Positions 20,040 to 32,766 of a stretch of DNA of 34,178 nt are shown here, piece by piece; within the stretch, counting starts at the first letter, position 1; the number at the start of each line of letters is the position of its first letter. The notes beneath the pieces are model-generated. The model worked only from the letters and a program-made list of their open reading frames with translations, had not been told where the DNA came from and ran no database searches. The position numbers were made by a program, and so were the translations under genes. Source of the DNA: Diphasiastrum complanatum (taxonomy: Eukaryota > Streptophyta > Lycopodiopsida > Lycopodiales > Lycopodiaceae); contig MU831892.1 of NCBI GenBank assembly GCA_029204225.1, positions 1 through 34,178 of the forward strand, in the 5' to 3' direction.

Positions 20040-23000
20040 AAGATCCTTCGAGGACATCAACTCATGGGTGTCCCATTCTAAGGGCTACCTTCACTAAACT
20101 TCTAAATGATCCTACTTAACTCCACAAAGGGAAATATAGAAGTAATGTGTGGTAAACATTCATCCCATAAAATCATTTACCATAAAATAAAAAAGCCGAG
20201 TGGGGCTCGAGCACCTACCACAAGGAATTCATTTCGCCATTGGGAACACAAGATAGCATAAAAGAGTGATCTATTATAGTCTCAGCTTATACAAGTGTTA
20301 TGGAAGGCCCACCTCCACTCCTATATATGCCAAGAGTGGTGGGCCTATGTTCTAATGTGCTTATGGGACAAAACTTAAGTTTATTGCTAACTAACTTGTA
20401 AAGTGTCAACAAATGGTTGTTTTAATAGTTAAACTTCAATAGTAAAAGATTTAAATATAAGGTTTTCCTAAGCCTTTATTTGCTCCACCAATTGAATTTA
20501 CTATCAGGGCTTACAAAACGCATGCCGCAATAAATTCTTAAAGTTTGAAGGACCTTGGGCTAACAAGTAACTACTACATTTCACGACCCAATCCTCCACC
20601 ACTTCCAACTCTTTTTCCTTCTTCTCCCCCGAGTAAGTCTCAAGGCTGGAATCAAAGATTTGAAGAAGATAACAATTTCACTTAGTTCATTAAAACCTCC
20701 ATCTGCTGGTCTCTTAGATTATTTTGATAGTTTATGTCAGAGGGTGTGGTACTCAACTGTTGGCAAATCCTTGTACGAAGTTGCTATGGGATTTGAGATC
20801 TCTTCAGTCATTTTGAATTATCTGCAACTGGGAAATAACTTAACTTTAATTAATGAATACGTCTGTTCTTAGCCATTGTTAAAAACATAGTGACCAAATC
20901 TTGATTGAACATAATCCTCAACATGGGCATTTCATCGATCTAATTTTATTTAATAGATAATGAAAGAAATTGAAAAAACTGGATGTTACAAACTTTTGAA
21001 ATTAACTTTTCTTTGAATAAAATTTCTATGTAACTCAAAAATTTGACTAAAAAATTGTTCAAATTCAAACAATTGATTTTTTTTGGATTCCTACAGCTAC
21101 TAAACCAATGTTTCACTAGCATGCAAGCATATGACATTAGTTACAAACATCATTACAAATTTTCTAAACTCGAAACGAGCAATTTAAGTATACAAACTAT
21201 ATTTTTACTAGAAGGCCTACAATCTAAAGATATTTTCATGTCCTCCGGAAGCTTTTTGAGAAGATTTGTATACAAGTTAAGACAAACTTGTTATCTAAAA
21301 GTTGTAACTTTCATACTGGCCAAGATTAAGTAAAAGACATCCCAAGGTTGTTTTATTTTGTGAGACTCGCCGAACCTAACAAGTTGAAGCTAGTAAATGA
21401 AGACTTTCTATTCTAGGCACAACTTTATGGACAATAATTTGGATTAGGATGGCATTGATATTTTGCAAAGGATTAATCCACTGATAGAGTCACAGATCTA
21501 ATTGTTTGGATTGGTAATTTTGATGATCAAAGTTTGTATTTAAAAAAAAAATCACATGTGAGAGCTCACCAAATCTAAAGAGGGAATGAAAAGAATAAAT
21601 ATAAAGTTCATAATGCACGGATCACCCTAATGTAGCCTGATTGTTTATTATACTTGTAAATAATAATCCTATCTAACGGCTAAGTAAGGGTTTGGGACTC
21701 ATCATCCCTCCTAAAAATGCAACTGCTTCTCACAAAACAATTTGTCGCCCTAATGTCCTAAAAGAAAAAAAAATTGCATTCTGTAGTTCATCTTGATCAT
21801 ATTGCCTCCCATGCACATATGATGTAAATTTAGACATCCATATACTTAAATTGTAGCACAAGGTTCTTCTCCTCTATATCTTGCACTTTTGGTGTCATTA
21901 ACAGACTTTGAAAGGCTTCATGTAATGAGGAGCTTTGAGAATGTGCTATTCCTATTAGCTTCTTTCTATGTACAAGAAGGATCACTTTCTTCTCTAGCTG
22001 CTCCATCATTTGATACTATATCAACCTTTGATTTACTTGGTAAACCATCATAAAGTAGAATCTTTGGCAAATTTTATTGAAGTAACGTAAAGCTTGTCAA
22101 TCTTAATGAATGGGTGAATCTCGTTAAGTGTACAATGAGTTTTTTGGTATTTACCTCTAATCTTCTTAAAGCAGAACCATCATGTGCAAGTAGATCCAAC
22201 GTGAATCCACTTACAGTCTTAACTTACTTATGCCAAGATCATCGGAGCTATGATTGGCTCAAAGTTTGGATAAGATTACAGATGGGTTGAGACAAATCAT
22301 TACACGTGACTATTCTCATGCGAGGCATGATAATTGCTTTTGGTGTTGATTGCTCATTCGTTGGTTGCATTTGATCCTAGTTGTCCCCATATGTTTCACA
22401 AATGCCACATAGTGATTCACTTTCCATCACTAAAAACTTCTTCAAGATCTTAAACACATCACTTCAAGGAATGATAATGAACTCATAGAGTTCAGATATA
22501 AATTTTATGAATCACGAAGGATCAAGATGAGCTTGATCTCTAAGTACTTAAAAAGACTATGCTTCATCTATATGAAAGTACAATTCCCTAATAACAAAAA
22601 TGAGGGAGAATTATATCACCAGTTAGAATCCCAAAAGATAATTAGAACCTTAGCTCTCAACCTGATGATAGGTCCCAAGCTTCAGAGGGCAACAAGACAC
22701 TCACAGAAGATTGAAAGGACTCTCTTCAATGCCAAAACATTCAATTAAGGAGATTCTCCCTATATAAAGTCTACAAAATAATTGACAACAAGCAACATCA
22801 AACTCCTATCACAAAGTCTTCATACATAAAGTGATCTCTACACTCAAATCACACAAGGCCTCAAGGATGCAAAAAAAATAGTAAATTTAAACTAGAAAGC
22901 TGGTGGTAATATATAAAACTTGTACATCTGCAAATAAGGTGTTCGTTTGTCTCGTAGAGGCAAATTTGAACAAATTTTCATGAATAAAAACCCTCAAAGT

Positions 23001-24754
23001 TCTAGACGTTTGCACCATCATGTTCTCAACCACCACTTAAAATATGGGCAATTGTGATGTGAAAACTCAAGATATCTAACAAGGGATTGAAAGACCAGCA
23101 AATGAAAAGCTTTCCATTTCAGTCATTGAGCATGTGGATCACTTGGGTTTTGATGACATTTATTCTTTTTTCTTTACACTATTCCCCTCAAATACACATG
23201 GTCCTTCAAATAATGTGTTGATTTTCAACAGTAACTTTCATATGTTTCAATGCCCTTCACCTTCAGATAATTCCCAACTCTTACTTTACATAAGCCTACT
23301 CCTCAACCTGGTTCATTTGGATAAGCTGCCCTAATCTAGTAGAATAAATCACTATTGATTTGTTTTTACCTAAACCAAACTTGTTTACACAGATTTCTCT
23401 TCTTATCATGCTCAAATTGATCTGCTACACGGAGTAGCTTTCCTAGATCAACCTCAACAAGTGTATTGGACATGAAATTATGTTACATCTTTTGCTTCAA
23501 AGATAAAGCTCTGGGCTACTCAACTATATTATTATAAACTTCAGTTTGCAATATTATGAGGTCTCCAATCTGATTTGGTGCTCATGTAGCTTTCTACTTA
23601 AGCTGTAAGCTAAGCAGCCTTAACAATTTGCAATTGATGTTACATGGTAAACCAGTCCAACGTATATAATGAAGCTCAACAGAAATACGAACCTCTACTT
23701 AATCATTATCCTTTTTCCTTGAACGTTCTATGACATGATCAGGCCTCAAAACTCTAGACATGAGTCTACTTTTGGGATAATCATACAAATATTTCAATCA
23801 AGTAGTAATCTATTGAGATTCATGCATAATGTACTGAAGTGAAATTATCAAACACAAAATAATGTTCAAACCAGAATAATCAGACTATTCGGTGAAAATT
23901 CCACACAGTCGGTTCAAAAAATTTAAATCCCTTGAACAATCATCCTGAAGGGAAGAGTCTCTTGGCATTTTAGGAACATAAATTTCCATAGCCCTGGGGC
24001 ATTGTGCACTGTTAGCAACTACAGAACTTCGTACAATTAGCTGACTTGATCATCTGGGCCCATCCACACAGACGTCCTATACCATACATGCTTGATATTC
24101 AACAGGCTCGGGAAGATTTCACAAATTCTCTTAGTAACAAATTGACATTCAGAGATTCTTTTTCATGAAGTAAACTAGTCCAAAAACCTACACAACACTA
24201 GGATGTCCTTAATCACAGAGTGAACATATAACATTATGCAAGTCCCTTAAATTCACTGGCTAAAAACCTTTTATCTGAAGTTCATATACTTAATATGCAG
24301 TAAATCCAATGACAAACAAAAATTATAGTTTTTCATTCAACCATTGAATAGATGCTCCAGATTTAGAAAGCTGGGTAATGAAAAATCTCTCCTCTAGCAG
24401 AAAATTCAATTCAAAAAACCGACATATACAAATAATCCGAGGACAATTGGCTGTCCACTATCTCCATACCCAGGAGGCAATGAAAGAGGCCTTGAACAGC
24501 TTCAAAGTGCCAGGTGACAATAGGCAGTGCCCAATAACACTTGAATCCAGAAGAAAAAATCTCTAGCAGACCTCATTTTCAGAGGAAACCTCCTTTGAAT
24601 CTACAGGCATAGCAGAGTCGAAAATATTCTACTTTACAGGCATATCAAACAGACATCTGATTTTTGACAAACATGAACATTTATCTTAAGGAAAAATCTT
24701 TCGGCCTTTCTAAGTAAATGTTGATAAATTTCATTCTTCGACCTTTGCCAAAAA
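20040..24754. other. 4.7 kb without a recognisable gene
   Basis: AT-rich sequence, with stops throughout. A TATA-like cctatatatgcc at about 20321 inside a GC-richer patch (20180-20370) might belong to an eroded LTR, but no partner copy was found. The part just below 24755 is the 3' flank of the Lunapark gene; a candidate ATAAAT signal lies on the minus strand near 24680. The open frames in the rest (such as 21043-21333 and 22527-22748) show no domain. Confidence 0.5.
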
Positions 24755-25044
24755 TTACAAACCAATACCTTCTGTAGTCGGAGACTTATTAGAAGCTTCC
24801 TTGATCACTGCTGCTGCTAAATCAGCATCAACAGGCTCCGAACTTCCGCTCAGAGCTACATCTGCATTAAGTGCTTGGCAAGGCGTTGAAAGCTCTTCAA
24901 TTACATTGTTAAGAGCTCTTAAAGTATCTTTTCCTGCACCATCACTTACATCCCCTCCTTCACCGAGCTTTGGATTACCATTCAAAGTATGGCAGTAAGG
25001 ACAGAAGTAGGTTACATATTGAAAATCTTCTTTTGGAGCAAGTC
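24755..25044 (-). CDS. LNP: Lunapark terminal exon: second half of zinc ribbon and C-terminus
   Basis: 290 nt, from acceptor tcctgcag (AG 25046-25045) to TAA (24757-24755). Its first two bases complete the Gly codon of HNG, followed by LAPKEDFQYVTYFCPYCHTL. The tail is acidic and Ala/Ser-rich, ending KSPTTEGIGL. Confidence 0.9.
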
Positions 25045-28000
25045 CTGCAGGATAAAGTGACATAAAGTATTACAGCAAAGACCAATTTGGCTACCTTTCT
25101 CTCTGAAGAACAATCATTTGGTAACACAATAGCTTAGAGATGTTACAAGTAAATACATGATCTTGCATGGATGTGTTCTTAACTGGGTATCAGAGCACTT
25201 TCCACTAAAAGCAGGAGGTATTCAAGAGAGACCAGACTTGACATTTTTAAAAGTGGGTACTAGAATTTGGGGTGGCGCTGCTACATATGCTCATTCCCAA
25301 AGTATTTAGAGTTCTGTATTAGGACAGATGTAGGCGAGAATATTGCAGATCCTCTAAGAAGAATTAAAAACATTACAGATCAGTTGACAGCCGTTGGCGG
25401 TAAAATCCCAGATGTAGGTCTAGTAGTTCTACTTAACAGGCTATCATCCTCTTAGCAAAACCTTCTTATGATATCGATGAGGGCAAGGCCACCAACATTT
25501 GAAGAGCTCAATGGTTTGCTACAGCAAGAAGAAATTAGAAGACAAAGCATAGCAGCACGTGACAACAATTTGGAGCAGGCCTTCACATCCAGAAGAGAGC
25601 AATTGCAAACAAACCAGAAAGGAAGCAGGCCCAGCAAGACAAAGGGAGTAACATCCTTGAGAAAGAATGTGGAGCAGTAGTTTTCTGAGTTGCAAGTCAC
25701 CAACATGGCAAGCACTGGCAAAAGTTCATCCTCAGCTACACCTAGAAGAAAAGGTAACTATAGTAGGAAATTTCGATACTTTACTTATTAGCATATGATG
25801 ATAAGGATGAACTCAAAAAGCAAAAAAATAGAAAAAAACCATAAAAATTTTCAACAATTCAAACCTGGTCTGGACGATTTGATGCGATTTGAACTGCCGA
25901 TTTGAACCAGCCCATGAAATGTTATAAGAGAAAATTGACCATCAACAGTAGGCCTAATTGGTGCATGAGCTTTGAAGGATTGTCTGAACTAGACGAGCTA
26001 TCTTAGAGTGGGAGATGGGACACCAGGATTGTAATCTATTAGATGAATCAAGGATACTAGTGTAACCTTCCATTCTTGGCAGAGAGCATGGGTTTGGTCT
26101 ATGATTGGGTGGTAAGTCAGATTCTAGACTCTAATTAATATTAGTGTTGCTTATCAGGTCTAGGTCAGGTTAGTCCTTGGTGAGAGCCTTACACATGAAG
26201 ATATTTGATTTGACAACAATTCTTTGCCAGATTCTAGGAGTCACCTTGACCACTATTTTTATCACTTGAAAGTATCTGTCAATGTCCACCGATCCCGTGA
26301 GGTGGGTTAAGGTCTTAGTGATGTCCTAAGGAGAAAATTCATAAGAAAATTAGTAAAGAAATTGTCAAACTTTTCCCCATCCTTATAAGCCCAGAAATTG
26401 GTAAGTTATTTTCTTTCTTAGTTAACTAGTTACTCCACTAAATCAGATAAATTTTCTAATTACAACACATTCATTTGTGAGAATGATTAAAGGATACAAA
26501 GTTCATGGTTAAGCAACTAGTTCGTCTCTAATAGTCAGCCTCCTCAGAATTGAAATGCCTTCATCTAATAATTTTTAATGAAGACTATTAGAGCATAGTT
26601 GCCCGTTCCAGAACGGAACGCGTTCCAGAACAGATCAAGAAGTAATCTGATTATAATCTATTGTGATTTAACAAGGCAAAACACAGCGATAGATAATGCA
26701 CGCTTGAGACAGCCATCCAGTAGATCAGATTGAGACAGCATCCAGTAGTAGATGGTTCATATGCAGGGGCCGGACCTGTTTTTTCTATATTAAAAAAAAA
26801 AAAAAACCGTTCCGACCCAGTACATTCTGGAATGTACAGTACGTTCCGGCCCAAAAGGGTCAGAACAGGTTTCTAAGTATTATAGTTGAGATGGCTGCGG
26901 GCTACATTGATTAGAAATCTGGACATCAGTAGATGGTTTAAGAAAACTGGCTGCAATTTCATATGGTTTCAGAAATTTGGACTGTGTAGTCTGCCGACTG
27001 TTTCGGGTGCGAAACACCAAAAAGTGTTCTTGCATGAGGCAATGCCTTAAAGCAAAGAGGGACACAAGGCCTTTTTCAGTTAAGGGCTACCTTACGGTAT
27101 ATCCTAGGCCTAATACTAACTACACATGTTAAGGACATAACAAATTTACACGTTTGCAATAGTCCATTATATAAAGCAAAGATTAAAAATCCATTAAGAT
27201 AATTTTCAAAGGTACTTCCCTCTTTTGGTAATCTAGAATCCACTAATTTAATTATCAATCAAAAAGGTTTTTTAATACTTGGACTCTAAAAGTGAAGACT
27301 TTGCCGCAATTTTTATCATTAAATTATGCAACTTTGCCATGATTCCTTGCAGACATCCATTTTGCTGCTTGAGGGATCTAAGGCCACAATTAACTTAGAG
27401 ACTCAAGAAATAAAATACAAAATTGGGTCCTTGATGTTGTTCAACTACACACCACATTTAGGTGCCATGTTGCAAAGCAACAGAGAATTCATCAATTTTC
27501 CATCATTTTTTCCTTAAAAGGCAAGTTGAGCTCAAATTTCCCTCTTCTAGCTACTTATGAAGGCTTAAATACTGGTTAAGCTAATAGAAGCAATTAGATC
27601 TAGTTTCTTAGTAAGCCCAATAAGACTAGTTTCAGTTCATAATGTCTTGTCTTTCACTAATTCATGACATCTCGATTACAGGGCAGAATTGATTTGCTGA
27701 TCCTTCTAGCATCTTAACAAAAAATTTTAACAGTTTTTTGAAGCATGTTGTAGACAGCCTGATACATTAGTCAATTTGACTTGCTTCAGGCTGTACGACA
27801 ACCTTCCATGGTAAGTTGCTAATTTGTGTTGTGTCGAGAAGCCTTCAGCATGAGATCGCTCACCCAACAGCTTTGATTCTGTTGGTACTGGCTTAGTGGA
27901 CAGACAAAAATCCCTAGAATGAAATGATATTAAGAATTTAGTTCCAAAACAGAAAGATCCAAAAATTATTGATCTCACACGAATTCAAGAATCTCATCTG

Positions 28001-29196
28001 ATGTTTTGCCCACATCTTTTACTATAAAGAAGTCGCAATGCAAGCACACTGATAGTTTCTTTGCAGGTTTGGTAAATTGTATCAATAAGCTCAAAGTAAT
28101 TTTCATGCATGAATAATTAGTGTCCGATTTTTTTGTTATGTGTAGGCATAGCCAATCTTACATGCCATGCCTATGGGTGTCAATACAATTTAGAACCTTA
28201 TGAAGATGTGTTTCACTTTGAACTGGTATGGACCATGTTATTTGACTCATTCATTTGGTAATTGGAACCACAGAACAATTTCTGGGAAACATATGACTTT
28301 TTCATTGTGAATGGCAATTGTTTCTTACAGCTTTTTTAGCTTTGGACCCAACCACTCATGACAGATATTGAGTATTCAGGCACTGTATGGTATAGCTCTT
28401 TGTTACCTTTTGTGCTTTATTATGCAATTAACAGGTTTCTAAAACTTACCATTATGCATGTGGCATTTCTTACAGATCAGTGCATAGCATTGTGATGGAT
28501 CCTCCCCGACAAGCATAGCAGCTATCCGCGAAAGCCAACCTCCCTCACTTGGTCTGCGTCTATATTGCTCTGCTTCAAACCCACGCTCCACTGCAACTTT
28601 CATTCCTTTGTCCTCTCCTTCATCTCCAGTTAATCCTGCATTGCCAGATCCTTCACTAAACCTCGTGTGAACAGGATAATCTATACCAGATGTCCTTGAA
28701 TTCACACGCTTTTTCAATCCTGTAGTATTTGTGACACTGGCATCAAGCTTGGCACTGCTTGAAGAAATGTCATTTTCAAGGAGTTCAGAAGCTTTGAAAG
28801 TCACATTGATGCCCGCTTCAGCACCAAGCTTTGCTGCCAAAACGCTTGCAGCTGCTGCCTTTGCTGTTGGGTCCAGATCATATTTCTGGTACAGACAAAA
28901 ACCCTTAAAGGAAATCCATACACCCTACGTAGTAGTAAAGTAACAGCCAGTGTAAGCCCGCCGGCAAAGAACGGACACTTATGCGATTCTACTATGGAAT
29001 GGTTAGGCAAAGCAACATCCACATTAAATATGTAATGACACAACCTTGATCAACTGCAAAACATAATGATACACTTGCATACATACTTGAATCAGCTGCT
29101 GTGTAAGATAGTAATTTGTCTTTCGCTTTAATTCATCAATTTTGGCTTGCCTTTCTGCTCGAAGCCTTTCCAGGGTCTTCTGATCCTTGCGTTCAC
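24755..29196 (-). CDS. LNP: Lunapark-family ER junction protein, 3' three exons (5' part outside window)
   Basis: Lunapark is an ER membrane protein that stabilises three-way junctions of tubular ER and opposes the sheet-fusing action of atlastin/RHD3-type GTPases. The visible part begins with the coiled-coil-like ERKDQKTLERLRAERQAK and NYYLTQQLIQKYDLDPTAKA, typical of plant Lunapark just after its two membrane segments. A low-complexity Ser/Gly/Glu linker follows, then the zinc-ribbon domain: LICKKCHMHNG and LAPKEDFQYVTYF-CPYC. The zinc ligands are CxxC on each side of an intron. The C-terminal tail after the finger is about 65 residues and poorly conserved. Joins are 29087/28885 (phase 0) and 28450/25044 (phase 1), all with GT-AG borders and no stops or shifts, so the gene is probably functional. 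N-terminal exons with the membrane hairpin are not in the window. The gypsy element at 30196 and the LTR at 33679 then lie in an upstream intron. Confidence 0.88.
25184..25740 (+). pseudogene. Ty1/copia gag relic with primer binding site, in Lunapark intron
   Basis: Starts with gggtatcagagca (about 25185), an initiator-tRNA-Met primer site, then a degraded plus-strand copia gag (UBN2-like): IADPLRRIKNITDQLTAVG, VVLLNRLSSS, a TAG at 25453-25455, and in the same frame NLLMISMRARPPTFEELNGL and LLQQEEIRRQS. This is the arrangement of copia gag N-terminal/central domains. Frameshifts occur before 25267. The rest of the element and its LTRs are not evident. It is antisense to the host gene. Confidence 0.8.
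25741..28449. other. Remainder of the 3.4-kb Lunapark intron
   Basis: No gene seen. It contains a palindrome-rich patch at 26600-26875. Open frames at 27326-27517 and 27727-27978 lack recognisable domains. The intron ends at the acceptor side at 25045. Confidence 0.55.
26600..26875. repeat. Palindrome-rich patch built on CGTTCC/GGAACG
   Basis: The left part (26606-26636) contains cgttccagaac twice around the perfect 12-bp palindrome ggaacgcgttcc. The right part (26805-26870) repeats ccgttccgaccc, tacattctggaatgtac and acgttccggccc, the last ones nearly inverted. A 15-base A run lies at about 26790-26804. It looks like a small non-autonomous element or inverted duplication; termini and target duplication were not resolved. 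Confidence 0.45.
28450..28885 (-). CDS. LNP: Lunapark exon: linker and first half of zinc ribbon
   Basis: 436 nt. Acceptor gtaccag (AG 28887-28886), donor AATG|GTAAGT (28449). It opens KYDLDPTAKAAAASVLAAKL, which joins perfectly to LIQ of the upstream exon, and ends with YALICKKCHMHN. The Ala-rich start and Ser-rich middle are usual for the family. Confidence 0.9.
29087..29196 (-). CDS. LNP: Lunapark exon: charged coiled-coil segment
   Basis: 110 nt. Acceptor cttgtgtag (AG 29198-29197), donor CAA|GTATGT (29086). It starts with the last two bases of a Gly codon. It encodes ERKDQKTLERLRAERQ and ends LTQQLIQ. Confidence 0.88.
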
Positions 29197-29276
29197 CTAC
29201 ACAAGTGTGCAAATGGTTATTATCAGAACTCTGGAGAAAAAGTCTCCCATACATATACTTGAAAAAAGGTTGTACT

Positions 29277-29305
29277 GGCAACTGCAACTGCAACTGCAAC
29301 TGCAA
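29277..29305. repeat. Hexanucleotide microsatellite (actgca)n
   Basis: Four to five copies of actgca in the Lunapark intron just upstream of the exon at 29196. Confidence 0.9.
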
Positions 29306-30195
29306 CAAGAAAGAACTTGGAATATGAAGGAGCAAGACAATAGAACAATTTAACCTTTCCAAAACAAAATACAACTATTGTGTTTAGAGTGATAGAATAG
29401 GCATCAACAGGAACAAGTCAGCAAGAATGAATCTGTGACTGGCACACTGACATGCAGATTTACGGCATGTAAACAAGGCAAGGTCCAGACATCTGATTGT
29501 TGCTTGATAAACCACCATAATGCATCCACAATCAACTCCGTATGTCTCACATGTACTAACAAGAAACAGCAGGACCTGTCTCTTGATTAATTATGATTCC
29601 TTATCTAATATCAAACATTAAATCATCAATGCAAACATGGCCCTAAATCATAGCATTTAGACTCACGTGGTAAGCACCTTAAATTGTGATTCTCAAGAAC
29701 ATACACTAAAGAAGAAGCCACCAAAACGTACATAAAGTAGTGGCCAAAAACCAGGAACAATGATTGAATACCTCCTGACTAAAGAACACCCTTTATAATC
29801 TTTACAGGAATGCCAAATGAACATATCAATAGGAGCCAGATACTTTCAATATCCTCACAAGAGCTCTGTTGCATACAAATACATACCATGCCAAATGATA
29901 GAACAACAAAGAAAGAAAGGCATAGATTATAGCACATGACTAAAGCATGTGATAAAAATTGGTTGTTGTATACAAAGAGATAACATGCTGACCATGACTG
30001 TCACATGAATGAAGCAGTAGATGGATAGACAAACACACTACATTACAACCTGGTGGACCAAAACAGCAAAGTCAAAGCAAATAGAAGAAAGAAATTGGAT
30101 AATAATTGTATGGACCACAAATGCCAGATAATAGTAGCAAGAGACACATCAATACATGTAGAAAGAGTTAAAACCAATCCTAGAGTCTATGCATA
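29306..30195. other. Lunapark upstream intron, left of gypsy insertion
   Basis: No minus-strand frame that could be the membrane-segment exon of Lunapark is seen, so the intron is taken to continue to the transposon and beyond. Confidence 0.6.
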
Positions 30196-30602
30196 TGTTA
30201 GGGACCCAACCCTTGGGTCCCAAAACTCAACTTGGAACCCAGCATCGATTGGGACTGTTGACTTGACCAGTGACTCGTGGATCTGCATGATTGCTACTTG
30301 TTGTGATCTAGGATGTGTGCTTGGCTTGGAGACTCCAACCTTGGTGGTATACAAGGGAGGAGGTCTCATTAACCATTCATTCTATCTACTTAGGAGAAGG
30401 TAGATGGTGAGCTCTTGTGCACAGCCAGGATGTGAGCTAAGGAGGGTGGGAGATGACTGATGGCTCTAGTGGTGATATGGGATGATGTTAGGGTTGGAGG
30501 TCGGATCTCGCTCGTTACAGATCACAGGCCTGGGCACGGAGGGTGGATCTAGATTGGATCCTATGGCGGGGTGGATCGTGTGACGTTCGGTTTCATAAGG
30601 TG
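30196..30602 (+). repeat. Gypsy 5' LTR (3' end deleted)
   Basis: Starts tgttagggacccaaccc and aligns with 33231-33621 (shared blocks include gttgacttgaccagtgactc and ggaggtctcattaaccattc). The frames at 30053-30403 and 30187-30369 are LTR by-products. Confidence 0.9.
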
Positions 30603-30989
30603 TACCCTTGCTGCTTGATTTCATGTGGAAGAGGAGAGGGTGGTGGATTGCCACCCACTTGCACATCTTTTTCTTAGTTGGGTACAAATCTTGGTGGCAG
30701 CCATGGACAATACCACTTTGATTGTGTAGAAGTCAACAAGTTTGAGCTTGTGAGTGTTAAGCTTGAGTTGACAGAGTATTCTTCTCCTCTTGTTAATTGT
30801 CTATTCTTTTTTACAAGTGAGACAAGGATTCTACCCCTTCCACACAGCCTACATCTCCTGCTGCAAAAGCTATGGCAGCTGCTCCTGCTTTAGATTCTGA
30901 TACTTTGATATTGGCAATCAACAATCTACAGCAACAGATTGTTAATATGCGGGCAAGACATACAAAGGATCAATAGGACTTGAGGGAGC

Positions 30990-31459
30990 TAATGCCAGTT
31001 AAGGCAATTATTGTATCAACCCTTGTTTACACCAAAAATCTTCACTAGGAAAAGAAGGACAGATCCCTTGACATGGTCATATCATGGATTGATCGGTGGA
31101 ACTCGCATTTTTCCATACACGATTCTTCCGACCACAATAAAATCAACCTGGCTCTCTTGTACTTGCGAGGTAAAGCATTTACTTGGTGGCAGAGTATGAG
31201 GGAAAGCCCGAAGCACCTAGGACGTGAGAAGACTTCTCCTCAGCTGCTTTTTGCTTTAGAAACGATTGAATGCATGAATATTGTGGATTGTGATTCATAC
31301 ATGTGTTGGTTAAAGGATTTTACTTATCATGAAGAATACAATTTACAAAGTTATAACATGCAACTTGCACTAATGTCTAACAATCTAAAAGAAGAAAATT
31401 TGCCGGAAGGCGAAACCTTTAGAAGACTTAGACAAGAATTTAGCAACGTTTTCCCATAG
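30990..31459 (+). pseudogene. Gypsy gag remnant
   Basis: A frame from 31073 reads MVISWIDRWNSHFSIHD, KINLALLYLRGKAFTWWQSM and LKDFTYHEEYN, the family pattern A-x-x-YL-x-G-x-A-x-x-WW. Shifts occur before it. Near 31425 it joins directly to the segment preceding reverse transcriptase, so the rest of gag, the zinc knuckle and protease are deleted. Confidence 0.85.
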
Positions 31460-32766
31460 CAGCTTCCTGAGGGTCTTCCCCCCTCTAGGGGAGTCGACCA
31501 TAGTATTAAACTCCTTCCTGGTAGCTCGCCTATATCTTTGTTTTCTTATAGGATGAGTACTCTCGAAGAGGATGAAGTTTATAGGCAACTGCAAAATTAC
31601 CTTAAGATGGGCCATGTAAGGCCTAGTAAGTCCCCTTGGGGGGTCTAGTTATTTTAGTTGACAAAAAGGATAGAGGTACTAGTCTATGTATAGACTTTAA
31701 AAAATTAAATAAATTAACTATTGAAAATCGTTACCCCTTACCTCGAATGGATGAACTGGTTGATCGGGGTCATGGTGCAAAGTACTTCAACAAAATCGAT
31801 TTGAGATCAAGGTATTATCATATTCGAATTAAGAGTGAGGATGTGGAGAACTGGGTTAGGTATGGCCATTTTGAGTTTTTGGTCTTACCATTTGGTTTGA
31901 CAAATGCTCCTGCAACTTTCCAGCAGATGATGAACGACCTTCTTCGTCCATATCTGGGAAAGTTCGTCATAGTTTACTTAGATGATATTCTCATCTATAG
32001 TAAGACCTTAGAGGAGCATGAGGAGCATCTCAGGACTATCTTGAAGTTATTTAGACAGGAGAAGCTCTTTGCCAAGGAATCCAAATGTGAGTATTTTTAG
32101 AAAAGACTAGTTTACCTCGGTCACGTTATTTCGGATCATAGGTTGGAATTTGACCCTAACAAAGTCCGTAAGGTTCGTGAGTGGCCCATACCTCTAACCA
32201 TTCGTGAACTTAAGTCCTTGGGTTTTACAGGGTTATTTTATAGGTTCATCATGTATTATGCGGTAATTGCATCACCCTTGACGAATGTCCTTAAAGGGGT
32301 GAAAAGAACTAGCCGTCACAATAAGTTCAGTCTCCAATTACTTGGACTAAAGAGATGAATCAAAGTTTTGAGAACCTGGAATAATGTGTGTCTACAACGC
32401 CTATTTTACACAGTCGATCTTAACAAGCTTGAAACGGATGCTAGCGACTGTGCTATAGGAGCAGTCCTATATCAGAATGGTAGACCGGTTGCTTTTGAAA
32501 GCAAAAAGTTGAATCCTGCTCAAAGGCGATATTCCACCTATGATAAGAAACGATTTACAGTAATTCATGCCTTAAAATTTTGGAGACATTATTTGTATGG
32601 ATCCAAATTTATCATAGTGACTGACCATCAGGCATTAAAGTATATTAATGATGTAGTTGACCTGAGGGGTCGTAAAGTCAGATGGTCAGAAATGCTCCAA
32701 GAATTTCATTATGACATTAAGTACCGGAGGAGTATATCTAATAATGTCGCGGATGCCTTAAGTTAG
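31460..32766 (+). pseudogene. Gypsy reverse transcriptase and RNase H remnant
   Basis: After a TAG at 31457-31459 the frame reads QLPEGLPPSRGVDHSIKLLP, the usual run-in to gypsy reverse transcriptase. A frameshift near 31645 is followed by VDKKDRGTSLCIDFKKLNKL, then KIDLRSRYYHIRI, LPFGLTNAPATFQQMMN and the catalytic YLDDILIYS (about 31976-32002). A TAG ends it at 32098-32100, but sense resumes with LVYLGHVIS. After further breaks RNase H follows: ETDASDCAIGAVLYQNGRP, FWRHYLYGSKF and VTDHQALKYI, ending NVADALS and a stop at 32764-32766. The active-site motifs remain, but at least four stops or shifts make it dead. Confidence 0.92.

Noticed and set aside
20180-20370. Possible solo LTR or promoter with cctatatatgcc
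   Set aside because: No second copy, no target duplication, and no gene downstream to support it.
27727-27978. 83-codon minus-strand frame in the Lunapark intron
   Set aside because: No splice sites joining it in phase to flanking exons and no family pattern; it is treated as intron.
29024-29374. Longer minus-strand frame extending the Lunapark exon at both ends
   Set aside because: The extension upstream of 29196 passes through the acceptor and the actgca microsatellite, giving QLQLQL repeats; the exon is limited by canonical GT-AG borders.
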